In this document: positions 54,156 through 64,000 of the stretch, in pieces | Numbering within the stretch: the stretch's first letter is position 1 | How the letters are laid out: the number at the start of each line of letters is the position of its first letter | Assembly: GCF_034140825.1 (NCBI RefSeq) | Contig: NC_089043.1 | Location: 25,780,001-25,844,000 of the forward strand | Direction: 5' to 3' | Length of the DNA stretch: 64,000 bases | From: Oryza sativa Japonica Group | Lineage: Eukaryota > Streptophyta > Magnoliopsida > Poales > Poaceae | Program-made: the position numbers and the translations under genes | Notes under the pieces: generated by a model | Databases searched by the model: none | What the model saw: the letters and a program-made list of their open reading frames with translations, nothing else | What the model was told of the DNA's origin: nothing

Positions 54156-57100
54156 ATGGAGTCGTCGGCCGGCGGCGGCGGCGGCGAGTCTCCGCCTCCG
54201 GCGAAGCCCGTGCTGCTCCACGGGGACCTCGACCTGTGGGTGGTCGAGGCGCGCCTGCTCCCAAACATGGACATGTTCTCCGAGCACGTACGGCGGTGCT
54301 TCGCCGCCTGCAAGCCGCCCACCTCCTGCGCCACCGCCAGGCAGCCGCGCCACGCCCGCGGCCACCACCGCCGGAAGATCATCACCAGCGACCCCTACGT
54401 CACGCTCTCCGTCGCCGGCGCCGTGGTGGCGCGCACCCGCGTCATCCCCAACGACCAGGACCCCGTCTGGGACGAGCGCTTCGCCGTGCCCCTCGCCCAC
54501 TACGCCGCCGCGCTCGAGTTCCACGTCAAGGACAACGACACGTTCGGCGCGCAGCTCATCGGCACCGTCACCATCCCCGCCGACAGGGTCGCCTCGTGCC
54601 AGGAGGTGGAGGACTGGTTCCCCATCATCGGCAACAACGGCAGGCCGTACAAGCCCGACACGGCGCTCCGCCTCCGCCTCCGCTTCAACCCCGCGGCCGA
54701 CAACCCGCTCTACCGCCGCGGCATCCCCGGCGACCCCGACCACCAGGGGATCAAGGACTCCTACTTCCCGCTCCGCCACGGCGGCCGCGTCACGCTGTAC
54801 CAGGACGCCCACTACAGGGAAGGGGACCTGCCGGAGATCGAGCTCGACGAGGGGGGCAAGGTGTTCGACCACAACGCGTGCTGGGAGGACATCTGCCACG
54901 CCATCCTCGAGGCGCACCACATGATATACATCGTCGGCTGGTCGGTGTACGACAAGGTGCGCCTCGTCCGGGAGCCGTCGCCGTCGAGGCCGCTGCCGGA
55001 AGGCGGCGACCTCAATCTCGGGGAGCTGCTCAAGTTCAAGTCGCAGGAGGGCGTGAGGGTGTGCCTGCTCGTGTGGGACGACAAGACGTCGCACGACAAG
55101 TTGTTCATCAAAACGGTGAGGAATTGCACACAATCTAGTTTTGTTTTTGTGCTTAATTTAACTACTCATGCTTAGTTTTTTTTTTTTTTGGGGGGGGGGG
55201 GGGGCGGTGGCGGGGGGGACGTCGGGATGCTTCATAGGCATTTAATGTTGATGTAATTGCGTGTAATTCATCGGTATCGCTCCATAAATAGTACGAATTT
55301 AGTTATTCAGTGGTCGTTGGGTTTCAGTCATTAATAATTTCAGTGTTCCTAGTAACAAAATAGTAAGGGTGTCATTCTGAATGTTCTAGACTTGAAAGGT
55401 TTTTCTGGTAACCGAATATTTGGTCTGCATGACTTTCCTCTGTTTTGATTGGATATAAACTGGGACCATGCATTTTTATGCAAATTCATATCTTTGTCGT
55501 TTTCCTTTCTGAGGTACTGAACAGGCTGCACAGTTTATCATCCCCATCATAATTCATGCGTACTGTTACTTTTGGTTAAGAGAAAAGTTCCTCCTTTTTG
55601 TTCTTTTGCAGGGTGGAGTGATGGCGACACATGATGAAGAAACTAGAAAATTCTTCAAGCATTCCTCAGTCATTTGTGTTCTTTCACCTCGGTATGCCAG
55701 CAGTAAGCTGAGCATTTTCAAACAACAGGCAAGTGCCAGGCTGGATAGTATATAGCTGATAACTGTTAGCACTTTTATACGTTCCAGATAATGGTTATCA
55801 CCATAAACCTTAAGGAAGTTTATTGTTTGCTCATGTGTGCTGCCCCTTCTCGAGCTTATGTGTGCTGCCCCTTCTTGAGGAGCTCCATGTTCTATAGAAA
55901 CTCATTATGGGTTGGTGTCATTTGGATATAACATGATGCAACCAAGTTGATGGACAGCCTTGTTTAAACAAAATCAGGATATGTCTATCATCTATTGTTT
56001 TGAATAAGCCCACTATTTATTATATTGTGAACGTTTACACTGAAATTTAGTATGTATTTTATTCTCTATTTTTTATTATCCTAAGTTTGTAGAAAAGTTT
56101 GCAGGTTGTTGGGACTTCTGTAACTTAATTTATTGAATTTTATTCCCTCATTTTGATGATCTTGAATTTTGTAGCTTGCAGGTTGTTGGGACTTTGTTTA
56201 CCCATCATCAAAAATGCGTGCTGGTTGATACACAAGCTTGGGGAAACAAGCGGAAGATTACTGCTTTTATCGGTGGCCTGGATCTTTGTGATGGGCGTTA
56301 TGATACACCCGAACATAGGCTTTTTAAGGATCTTGACACAGTATTCGATAATGATTATCATAACCCTACATTTCCGGTGAGTACTTATGTTTTGCTAGTA
56401 ATAAGTTCTACATAACTTCTCCATGCCATACCAACATGGAGTCAGGACATAGGCTCCTGGGTTCGTGGTGCAATATTTCCTGACTGTCATCATTTCAATA
56501 CTTTATACTCTCTTGATGCAGTCAGGTGCAAAGGGGGGGCCTAGACAACCATGGCATGACCTTCACTGTAGGATTGATGGTCCAGCTGCGTATGATGTCT
56601 TGAAAAATTTTGAGCAACGCTGGAGAAAGGCAACGAAATGGCGTGAACGATTTAGAAAAGTGTCTCATTGGAAAGATGATGCCCTGATAAAGTTGGAACG
56701 TATCTCATGGATACTTAGCCCTTCGCCTACTATTCCAAATGATGATATTAGTTTGCGGGTTTCAAAAGAAGAAGATCCTGAAAATTGGCATGTTCAGGTA
56801 TTACCACTCCTCTTTTAATTTCTGCTTGTGCTAAAATACTTCTGAAAATTTTGGCAGCGATACAAATATGTTATTTTTCTCAGGTATTCCGGTCAATAGA
56901 CTCTGGTTCGCTTAAAGGGTTTCCTAGTGATTGCAAAGAAGCTTCAAAGCAGGTTAGTCCGATACATCTCCTAATCTGAAATGTTAAACAAATCTACAGT
57001 TTTGATGACGTTAGTGGTCCTATATTTTTTTATTCTTACTTTCTCATCTTACACCATTCCAAAATGTGATCTGGTAAATGTTTTAACTGTTTCATGTACT

Positions 57101-59710
57101 TCTGCAGAATCTTATTTGCCGGAAGGACCTGATAATTGATAAGAGCATCCACACTGCTTATGTCCGGGCAATCAGATCCGCCCAGCATTTCATTTATATT
57201 GAAAATCAATATTTCCTTGGGTCATCATATGCTTGGCCGTCCTATGTTAATTCAGGTGTGCTGCTTTCGCCTTTTAGATCCTGCCTGTAATCCTTGCTAG
57301 TTGTAATTTAACACTCCAAGTTGCCCACACGATCTTCCGCTGATAAATAAGGCCAACTATTCCTCCATATCCTTCTAAAAACAAAGGTCATAACAGATGA
57401 ATGGAAAACATTTTTTTATGTTACACTTTTAGGTTGGCCGAGTTTTTATTTTCCCATCCTGTTGTTGTTGATGGTGCTGCTGTGTGATCTACAGCATTAG
57501 TGTTTAATGATTTACATAAAAATGGAACTGACCTCTTAGTGTTTTGCAGGTGCTGACAATCTGGTACCTATTGAATTGGCCCTCAAAATTGCAAGCAAGA
57601 TTAGGGCTGGTGAACGGTTTGCAGTTTATGTAGTCATACCGATGTGGCCTGAAGGAGTCCCTACAGCAGCTTCTGTACAAGAAATTCTTTTCTTTCAGGT
57701 AAGTTTATTTATTATTTTTAACAGTATGTAATTTCACAGAACTACTTTCAGATAAGCCATAGCTACTTTCACTGGCTATTTCACTTTGCACCAACATGGC
57801 TACGGTTGGATTCTCCTCACGTGTGCTAAGTCGCTAATCCTAGGGTAGGGGACACACTTGTGCATTCATGTTGAGGAATAAGGACCACTTGTCAAGGGCT
57901 TGCAATTTGGCTGTGTGGAATTGAGTCCAATAGCTGTCAAGAAGCCCATAATCCAGCAGCTAATGAAAACCGTTAATTCTGTTCTCTTTTTATGATTTCT
58001 GCCTTGCAACTTCAGTCTCAGGTTTCCAAACACTAGGAATATTCTTGCTATCTGCACTCCCCTTGGCATATTTTCTAATGTTATTGTTTTCTAGCCTTTT
58101 TATACGGCTATATACTTATTCACTTCTTTTGAGGCAAGCCCTTCCACCTTTTGAGGAGCTGTGCCTTCACAACTCAGTTTTGAGTCCTTGGTTCAAATTT
58201 GAGTTCAGTTATTCTTTTCTCATATATAAAAATCCAAATAGTTAATTCCGCCAAGGTGTTATAGAGAAGTCCTTTTGCCTTTTTTGGAAACAAAATTCTG
58301 GTGGGGGTCGAAATTGGATTTTTGCAGCAGAGCATTCATACCCATGATTTTTTTGCTCTCTCCCAGGCACAGACAATGGAGATGATGTATCGTATAATTG
58401 CACAAGAGCTCAAGGCCATGAATATTAAGAATGCACACCCTCAAGATTACTTGAACTTCTATTGTCTGGGCAATCGAGAAGAATCATCATCATCAAATGG
58501 CAGCCCTGAATCTAACGATAAAAGTGCAGCGGTAATTTTTTCAATCTTCATCATCTTTTTTAAGATAACATTATCTCAATTACATTGCTAATATCAGTAC
58601 CTTCTCGCTGGTTGGTATCTTTTCATCGTCCGAACTCATAGCGTGGGTAGTAAGATTTATTCTTACTCTTTACATGTAAAAAGAACCTTGGTTTCGTTTA
58701 ACTTGCTTGAAAAATGCTCATCCATTGGTTAGGAAGGTTGCTTTTATACTGTCATATTGGCTGGCTCTTTTGATGATCTGAACTTGTGCTGTAATTTTTT
58801 TTGTCCCAGTCATATATATTTACACATTCCAAGATATTTCTTTCCGTTAGTTGACAATATGATACTGAGTTTTTGTCACTTCACTCTACTTTTGCTCTCT
58901 CATAATCTACTTGTCACGAGGATAGATCCATTTTTTTTTCCTTTTGAGAAGTCACTATGTATACACATACTTATTTTCCATTTCCCTGTTCTTTACATTC
59001 ACAGGCCTTGGCTAGAAAATACCGGCGTTTTATGATCTATGTTCATGCAAAGGGGATGATTGTAGATGATGAATATGTTATTCTGGGGTCAGCAAACATC
59101 AACCAAAGATCTTTGGCTGGTTCCAGAGATACTGAAATTGCCATGGGCGCATACCAGCCTCACCACACATGGTCTACAAAGGGGGGTCATCCTCGCGGTC
59201 AGGTATATGTGGCTTACTTCTCAAGATGGCCGCCTCTTTGCACTTAATACCATGCTATAGAACTCATCGATAAATTCTGTGTATCCTAACTTTCTCCAAC
59301 TTCTGTTATTGCTGAGCCTCTCTGTAACTTATTTAAGCTATATCAACAGCAAAGGCTCACTCAAAGCTATTGTCGTAGATCTGCCTCCTAAAGAACTGCA
59401 TACAAATCGTTTGCAGGTATACGGGTATAGAACTTCCCTCTGGGCAGAGCATCTTGGGATGGTTGATGACCTCTTCAAGGATCCATCAAGTTTGGAGTGT
59501 GTAAATTATGTCAATGAAATAGCAGAAGAGAACTGGAGAAGGTTCACCGCAGAACAACTTATAACGTTACAAGGGCACCTCCTCAAATACCCAGTCAAGG
59601 TAGAGGCTGACGGTAAGGTTGGTCCATTGCCAGAACACGAATGCTTTCCTGACGTTGGTGGCAAGATTCTTGGAGCTCCAACTTCACTCCCTGATACGCT
59701 AACAATGTAA
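54156..59710 (+). CDS. Phospholipase D, delta type (C2-PLD)
   Basis: Ten exons: 54156-55115, 55612-55728, 56182-56376, 56522-56797, 56884-56952, 57108-57255, 57550-57698, 58367-58531, 59005-59202, 59417-59710, closing to 856 aa, the usual PLD-delta length. The ATG at 54156 ([10 protein letters not shown]) is chosen because the earlier in-frame start lacks a conserved leader. An N-terminal C2 domain (about residues 15-165; [37 protein letters not shown]) binds Ca2+ and membrane. Both catalytic HKD motifs are intact: H368-x-K370-D375 (HHQKCVLVD) and H707-x-K709-D714 ([10 protein letters not shown]). The family tail [13 protein letters not shown] is present. The enzyme cleaves phosphatidylcholine or -ethanolamine to phosphatidic acid, mostly at the plasma membrane and microtubules in stress signalling. 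Nine introns; the second has a GC donor (CAG|GCAAGT), the others GT-AG. Confidence 0.97.
55176..55204. repeat. T14-G15 homopolymer run in phospholipase D intron 1
   Basis: Fourteen T followed by fifteen G, then further G-rich sequence to 55219. Length is uncertain in any assembly. It lies 61 bases after the donor. Confidence 0.8.
55729..56181 (+). promoter_or_regulatory. GC-AG intron (intron 2 of phospholipase D)
   Basis: The donor is CAG|GCAAGT and the acceptor TTGCAG at 56181. Joining exon 2 (ending at 55728) to exon 3 restores the conserved [15 protein letters not shown] tract. GC donors are a known minor class that needs a near-perfect remaining consensus, as seen here. Confidence 0.85.
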
Positions 59711-60948
59711 CACGGTTCAAGCAAAATATTGACATGTTTTCCAGAATTGAAGCCCTTTTTTGTTCATATTTTAAACTTTGTGATTGCTTGAAGATGGTAT
59801 CGGAGAGGAATTTGTATCATGTCTGTATAATCATCCAGAGAGGGGGTATAGGGAGAGCTCAAGCTGCTAATGGTGTCTGTAAAGTTTGTGGCTATGTGAG
59901 AAATTTTTCAGCCGTTGTAAATGAAACACACGACAGTACGATAGACTACAGTGTTGTCTCATTTCCATTGCAATCATACACGCACAACTGTTTTAATTCA
60001 TGATTAGCTGCTGTTACAGTCATACATTCAGTGGTGTGTTCGAGAGAAGGAAAAGAGAGATACATAAAATGAGATGAGCTTGATTATTAATTATTTTAAA
60101 TTTTAAATTAATATATGATTTTTAAAGCTACTTTTATGTGTAATCTTTTTGAAGAAAATACACAGTATATAGTAGTTGGGAAAGTGTGCGTGTGAAAAAC
60201 GATGTATCTTTCCTTCCATTGTGGGACATTTAACTTTTTGCCACTTCTAATATGTAACAATTAATTATTTGTCACTCACTGTCTATGGCATGTGAGCCCT
60301 TATATGTCTACGTCACCGCGTCAAGCGGCGGTGCACACACCGGCGTATCCCATCCCAGTTGCGGCCAGATCCCTACAGCTGCAAGCTGCCGCCGCTCGTC
60401 GTTTCCTGGCTCTCGATGTGCTGCTGCTTCCTGCTCCGTGTTGTTTGCCACCGCTTGTCATCCCCTCGTCATCTCCCGACTATATGCGCGTGGACGACGC
60501 GAAGTAGCAACACGAGGGTGACCTCCGGCGAGCTCGCTCGTGTCATCCCCAAGCTTAGCTGCTGCTGTACCGGGCTGCCCGCCACTACACCCCGAGTCGT
60601 CGCCAATCCAACCTCCGCCACCATGGCCTCAGGTATAGAGCTCAGCCGCCATAGCTCGACGCCCTCCGCCCTCCACCGTTGCTAAAATACAAATATGCTG
60701 CCACCCTAGATGGCCACGTAAGCCAGTCAACCCGGTCAGAGGTCTTCTGGACCTCAATGAGTTATTTAAACAAGATCACGGACTCTAATATCTTTTTTTT
60801 AAAATTATAGACCTAAATGACACATCGCTCCAACATTAAAGACGGGCAGTGTACTTTTTAATTATTCCTTCCATTCCACTGGGAAAGAGCACAACACCAA
60901 AAGATGAAAGATGTTTCATCCAACAGATCAGCACATTTGTGGGAGTGC
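59711..60948. other. Phospholipase D 3'UTR and intergenic, with a MITE fragment
   Basis: The PLD 3'UTR fills the left part. About 60046-60215 (GAAAAGAGAGATACATAAAA ... GGGAAAGTGTGCGTGTGAAA) matches a common rice MITE-like phrase; 36235-36300 carries a fragment of the same. 60290-60680 is GC-rich with no supportable gene. Confidence 0.45.
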
Positions 60949-62457
60949 TCAAGTCATCAGCTCCCAATCCCAGTGTCCCTTGGCTCGGACGTGTCCATGC
61001 TCGAGCAGCGCCACGTCACGCAGCGCCACGCACGTGCTCATCATCAAGCTCACAAACTCCTCGTGCTGCCACTCGCTTGGCCTGTAGCCGACGATCACCA
61101 GCTCTCTCAGCGCGCGGTGCTTGAACTCCGCCGCCGTCGGCCAGGCGACGCGCCGACCCGGCGACGCCGCCGTCCCGGCGGCGACATCGACGTGGATGTG
61201 CAGCGTCTCGAGGGCGGCCGCCGCCTCCAGCAGGTAGCGCGTCCACGTGAGGTCCCACGACGGCGGCATGTCGGCGACGAGCAGCCGCCTCAGCCTGCGC
61301 AGCGGCGCGTCGTCGTGGAGCATCGCCGGCGCCACCCACCTCTCCGGGCCGGTGAACCGGAGCACGAGGGTGTCCAGGTCCGGCAGGCGGTTGAGGAAGT
61401 TGAAGAGAGGGTACTCGTTTCGCGTCATTCCGGCGAAGGTGTGCAGCAGCCATGTCGTGGCGTTGACGTCGGCGTGGAAGCTCAGGCTGAGGCGGGCGAG
61501 GCGCGGCACGGCGCCGAAGCTGAACTCGACGGGCTCGCCGCCGACGCAGGCCAGCCTCTCCAGCCTCGGGAGCGAGCGGAGGTAGACCACCCCGACGTCT
61601 CAGCCGTCGATGAGCAGCTCCGTCACCGGAGAGCCGGGCGCGTCTATGGACAGGCTCCTCTCGCGGAAGCTGCATGACCGGAGGTGCAGCACCTCCAGCC
61701 GCGGGCACGCGCGGACGACGCCCTCGTAGCGCGTCGACATGGGCATGCCTTGCAGCACGAGCACGGTCAGCGAGCCGAACACGCGCGGCGGGTGCTGCAA
61801 GTCGCCTCCGCCGCCGGCGACGGCGAGCGGCGCACAGTTGGTTAGCTTGAGAGTCTTGAGGCTGCAGCCCGTCGCCGCCGGGAACATGGCGTCGTCGTCG
61901 AAGCAATGGTGGGGGAAGCTGTAGCCCATGCTGCCATGGTTGCTAGTCGTGTCGAGAATGGTGACCTCGAGGTCTTGCACGCTCCAGTCGGCGATGGCCG
62001 TGGCGATGAGGCGGTTCATGTGGCCGGAGTTGTGGGTGGGGAACACCTCCAGGCTCACCCGCTGGTACCTCCGGTGAGCCTCGCCATTGCCGCCGTCGTC
62101 GTCGTCCGCGTCCAAGAAGTTGTTCACAGAGTTAGCCAAGGAGCGCATGCCATGGCGCTCGTACCTGCCGATGATGACGTCGAGCTTGTTCAGCGTGGAG
62201 ACCCTGACCGGCCGGCGGCGATCTCCCGCGGTGCGGCGGCGGCGGAGGTACCAGTGGTAGCGGTCCGGCTCCGGGATGACGTCGGTGACCCGGAAGTCGA
62301 GCGCGGGGAGGTGGCGGGAGAGGTGCGGCCAGCGCTTGGAGAGCGCGGCGGTGGCGAGCGCGGAGCGGGTGTCGAGGCGGCGGAGGATGAGGCGGAGCAG
62401 GTCGAGCCGGCGACCGTGACGACCGCCATCTCTCCACGCCCTCTTCGAGGGGTGGTG
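60949..62457 (-). pseudogene. F-box/LRR (FBD-like) gene, broken copy of a tandem pair
   Basis: One minus-strand frame encodes about 500 residues of a grass F-box/LRR protein. It starts inside the F-box helix (DLLRLILRRLDTRSALATAA, LSKRWPHLSRHLPALDF), then LRR-like strands (SLKTLKLTNCAPL, FGSLTVLVLQGMPM, LEVLHLRSCSF, LERLACVGGEPVEF, LRRLLVADMPPSWDL, LRELVIVGYRPSEWQ) and ends GHWDWELMT before TGA at 60949-60951. Two defects: an in-frame TGA at 61600-61602, between ELLIDG and DVGVVYLRS, where a cysteine codon would be natural; and no in-frame ATG with a complete F-box N-terminus, because similarity ends near 62457 beside a foldback element. F-box proteins recruit SCF substrates. Expression of a shortened LRR protein cannot be excluded, but pseudogene is the better call. 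Confidence 0.8.
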
Positions 62458-62467
62458 CCCCGGCAAG

Positions 62468-62779
62468 AATTTTTTTCATTTTTAAATTTTTTGTTTTAAT
62501 ATTTATAGAAATATTATACCGGTGAAAATATTTACAAATATAGACCCTGCAACCCTCCCCGAGGACGACAAGGTTACGTGTGTGAGTACGCGCGGGAGGC
62601 CGCTGAGCGGGCATGCGAATTTTGCATGCGGCGAAAATTACATTTCACACCTCAGCGCAAAATACACATATGGCCCGTGTGGCACGTCGCCTTGCCGCTC
62701 TCTACTTCTATTTTTTAAATATTTTCAACGGTATAATATTTATGTAAATATTAAAAAAATTAAAATGAAAAAAAATGGC
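62468..62779. mobile_element. Foldback element with 10-bp flanking duplication
   Basis: Left arm AATTTTTTTCATTTTTAAAT ... TTATACCGGTGAAAATATTT (62468-62541) is inverted at the right (about 62706-62778: AAATATTTTCAACGGTATAA ... AAAATGAAAAAAAATGG). CCCCGGCAAG flanks it directly at 62458-62467 and 62780-62789. A 10-bp duplication and long inverted arms fit a Mutator-like foldback MITE; that assignment is inference. The element begins exactly where the F-box gene loses similarity. Confidence 0.65.
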
Positions 62780-62789
62780 CCCCGGCAAG

Positions 62790-63530
62790 CCGTGGCGGAG
62801 CTTGCCTAGCCTGTTATGCCGGCCCACCTGAGCGAACGCCCAGGCCTACCTAGAAGTGGCGACAGCCCAAATAAGCAAAGCCCGTGCCTCCCAGGCTCGC
62901 CGACCTCCTCTCCCCCCTCTCGCCGGCTCCCTCCCTCTCTCTAAGATGATGGAGCTGACACATGGGCAACATATTTTTTTTTCACTTCACTTGCATGTCG
63001 GACCCACATATTATAGGGTCCCATATATAATAGGGTCAAATTAGTAAGGACAAAAGAAATAGTTTGTGCTTTAGTTAACATCGTTAGAAGACGTTAACAG
63101 AATAGGGTTATACCATATCTTTAATTTTAAAAAGAAGGGTCAAATAAACGTGATAAAATAGGGTCAAATTGGTAATTAACTTTTAAAAGAGGGTTAAATG
63201 CGCAATTGCCCCTTTTTATTTTTATTTTGCTTATTAATAGGACATCATTTCAGCGAAACTAGGTATCCATGTTGCTATGGACCTAAATTGCGCGATTTTA
63301 TATAGTTTAGGAGTGAAGATTTCTGGTATTAGAGTTAAGGGGTGTGAAACAAACTCGATATAAAGTTGAGGGAAGACAAGTGAACTTATTCCATGCTAGT
63401 GACACCACCTTCCTCACTAGATGGGCCGACCACCCTTGCCTCCACTGCACGACCGGCCCAGCAAGCAGAACACGATCCCTGACGGAGAGGCACCTGCCCA
63501 ATTAAACTCGTTTCCTCAAATAAACTATTA
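62790..63530. other. Intergenic between the two F-box copies
   Basis: Contains phrases ATAGGGTCAAATTAGTAAG and ATAGGGTCAAATTGGTAAT, repeated at about 63020 and 63160. I recognise no gene or named element. Confidence 0.4.
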
Positions 63531-63781
63531 CTCCCTCCGTTTCTAAATATATATATATATTTTTGATACCGTTGACTTTTTAAGTACATATTTAACCGTT
63601 CGTATTATTTAAAATTTTTTATAAAATATGTAAAACTATATGTATACATAAAAATATATTTAACGATGAATCAAATGATAGGGAAAAAAATTAATAATTA
63701 CTTAAAATATTTTTGAATAAGACGAACGGTCAAACATATTTAAAAAAGTCAACGGCATCAAATATTTAGAAACGGAGGGAG
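63531..63781. mobile_element. Stowaway MITE (TTGAATAAGAC family), copy 2
   Basis: CTCCCTCCGTTTCTAAATAT and TTTAGAAACGGAGGGAG are inverted ends, with TA on both flanks (63529-63530 and 63782-63783). Same family as 37289-37498. Carries a short (TA)n run near 63549. Confidence 0.88.
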
Positions 63782-63901
63782 TAGTACGCATTGACACACC
63801 AAAATCTATAATGATGAAAAGCAATTTGAAATCTAAATTCGTACTCCGCTCCGTAAGGAGAAAAAAACAATAAAATTGATTTTTTTTTCTCCTTCAAATC
63901 T

Positions 63902-64000
63902 TCATTTCGCAACAGAGCTTGTGCTGTTGTACATGGTCAAGTCATTAGCTCCCAATCCCATAGCCCCTTGGGCTCGGACGTGTCCACGCTCAAGCAGCGC
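63902..64000 (-). CDS. Second F-box/LRR tandem copy, 3' end only (partial)
   Basis: 63937-64000 matches 60949-61014 closely (ALLE-GHVRA on the minus strand; CTCCCAATCCCA shared on the plus strand). Against the first copy it has one extra C (GAGCCCAAGG versus GAGCCAAGG), so a frame set by ALLERGHVRA would not stop at the homologous TGA (63937-63939) but run on to TGA at 63902-63904. The rest lies outside the window, so whether this copy is intact cannot be judged. Spacing between copies is about 3.0 kb. Confidence 0.6.
   Translation of the reverse strand, partial: ALLERGHVRAQGAMGLGANDLTMYNSTSSVAK

Noticed and set aside
53925-55133. Open 402-codon frame on the minus strand
   Set aside because: Antisense shadow of phospholipase D exon 1; the plus strand has conserved C2 domain residues.
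61906-62499. Open 197-codon frame on the plus strand
   Set aside because: Antisense to the F-box copy.

Overview
The window is plant nuclear DNA from a grass, almost certainly rice (Oryza sativa). The evidence is the very GC-rich first exons with a falling GC gradient along genes, the short GT-AG introns, the dense small Stowaway-type elements ending in CTCCCTCCGT with TA duplications, Tourist-type elements starting GGCC(T/G)TGTTTAG, and the plant gene families present. No prokaryotic, viral-genome or organellar segment is seen.

Layout. The left 20 kb is gene-dense: the tail of a universal-stress-like gene (+), a tRNA-Ala(AGC) (-), the proteasome lid subunit RPN3 (-), an Alba-domain RGG protein (-), a secreted/GPI-type pepsin-like aspartyl protease (-) and a thioredoxin-fold protein with a CPDS motif (-). 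From 20 to 28.5 kb is a repeat-rich gap: a ~102-bp direct duplication, a 5'-truncated LINE with a 7-bp target duplication, nested terminal-inverted-repeat elements with a GC-rich core, several Stowaway elements, and one Stowaway split by a Cassandra-type LTR carrying a 5S rRNA-like promoter. From 28.5 to 45.4 kb come a DUF630/DUF632 protein (+), a NIP-type membrane RING-H2 ubiquitin ligase (-), a PP2A B' (B56) regulatory subunit (-) and an intronless P-class PPR protein (-). From 48.1 to 59.7 kb lie a small basic syringolide-induced-14-1-1-like protein (+) and a ten-exon phospholipase D delta (+). The right end holds a tandem F-box/LRR pair (-): one copy with an in-frame stop and a lost N-terminus beside a foldback element, and the start of a second copy running off the window.

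Exon structures of eight multi-exon genes were read by eye. Exon lengths, phases and splice sites close to a single uninterrupted frame in each: RPN3 487 aa, Alba 269 aa, aspartyl protease 513 aa, thioredoxin-like 237 aa, DUF630/632 722 aa, RING-H2 185 aa, PP2A B' 482 aa, PLD 856 aa. The genes do not form a pathway; this is ordinary euchromatin in which unrelated genes are neighbours.

I looked for a new biological system and do not see one. The most unusual items are the Cassandra LTR inside a Stowaway element, the non-canonical GC-AG intron of the phospholipase D gene together with a nearby copy of its exon-3 acceptor, the nested elements with a GC-rich core, and the F-box copy that lacks its start beside a foldback element with a 10-bp flanking duplication. 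No database search was possible; family names rest on recognised motifs and recalled family sequences.
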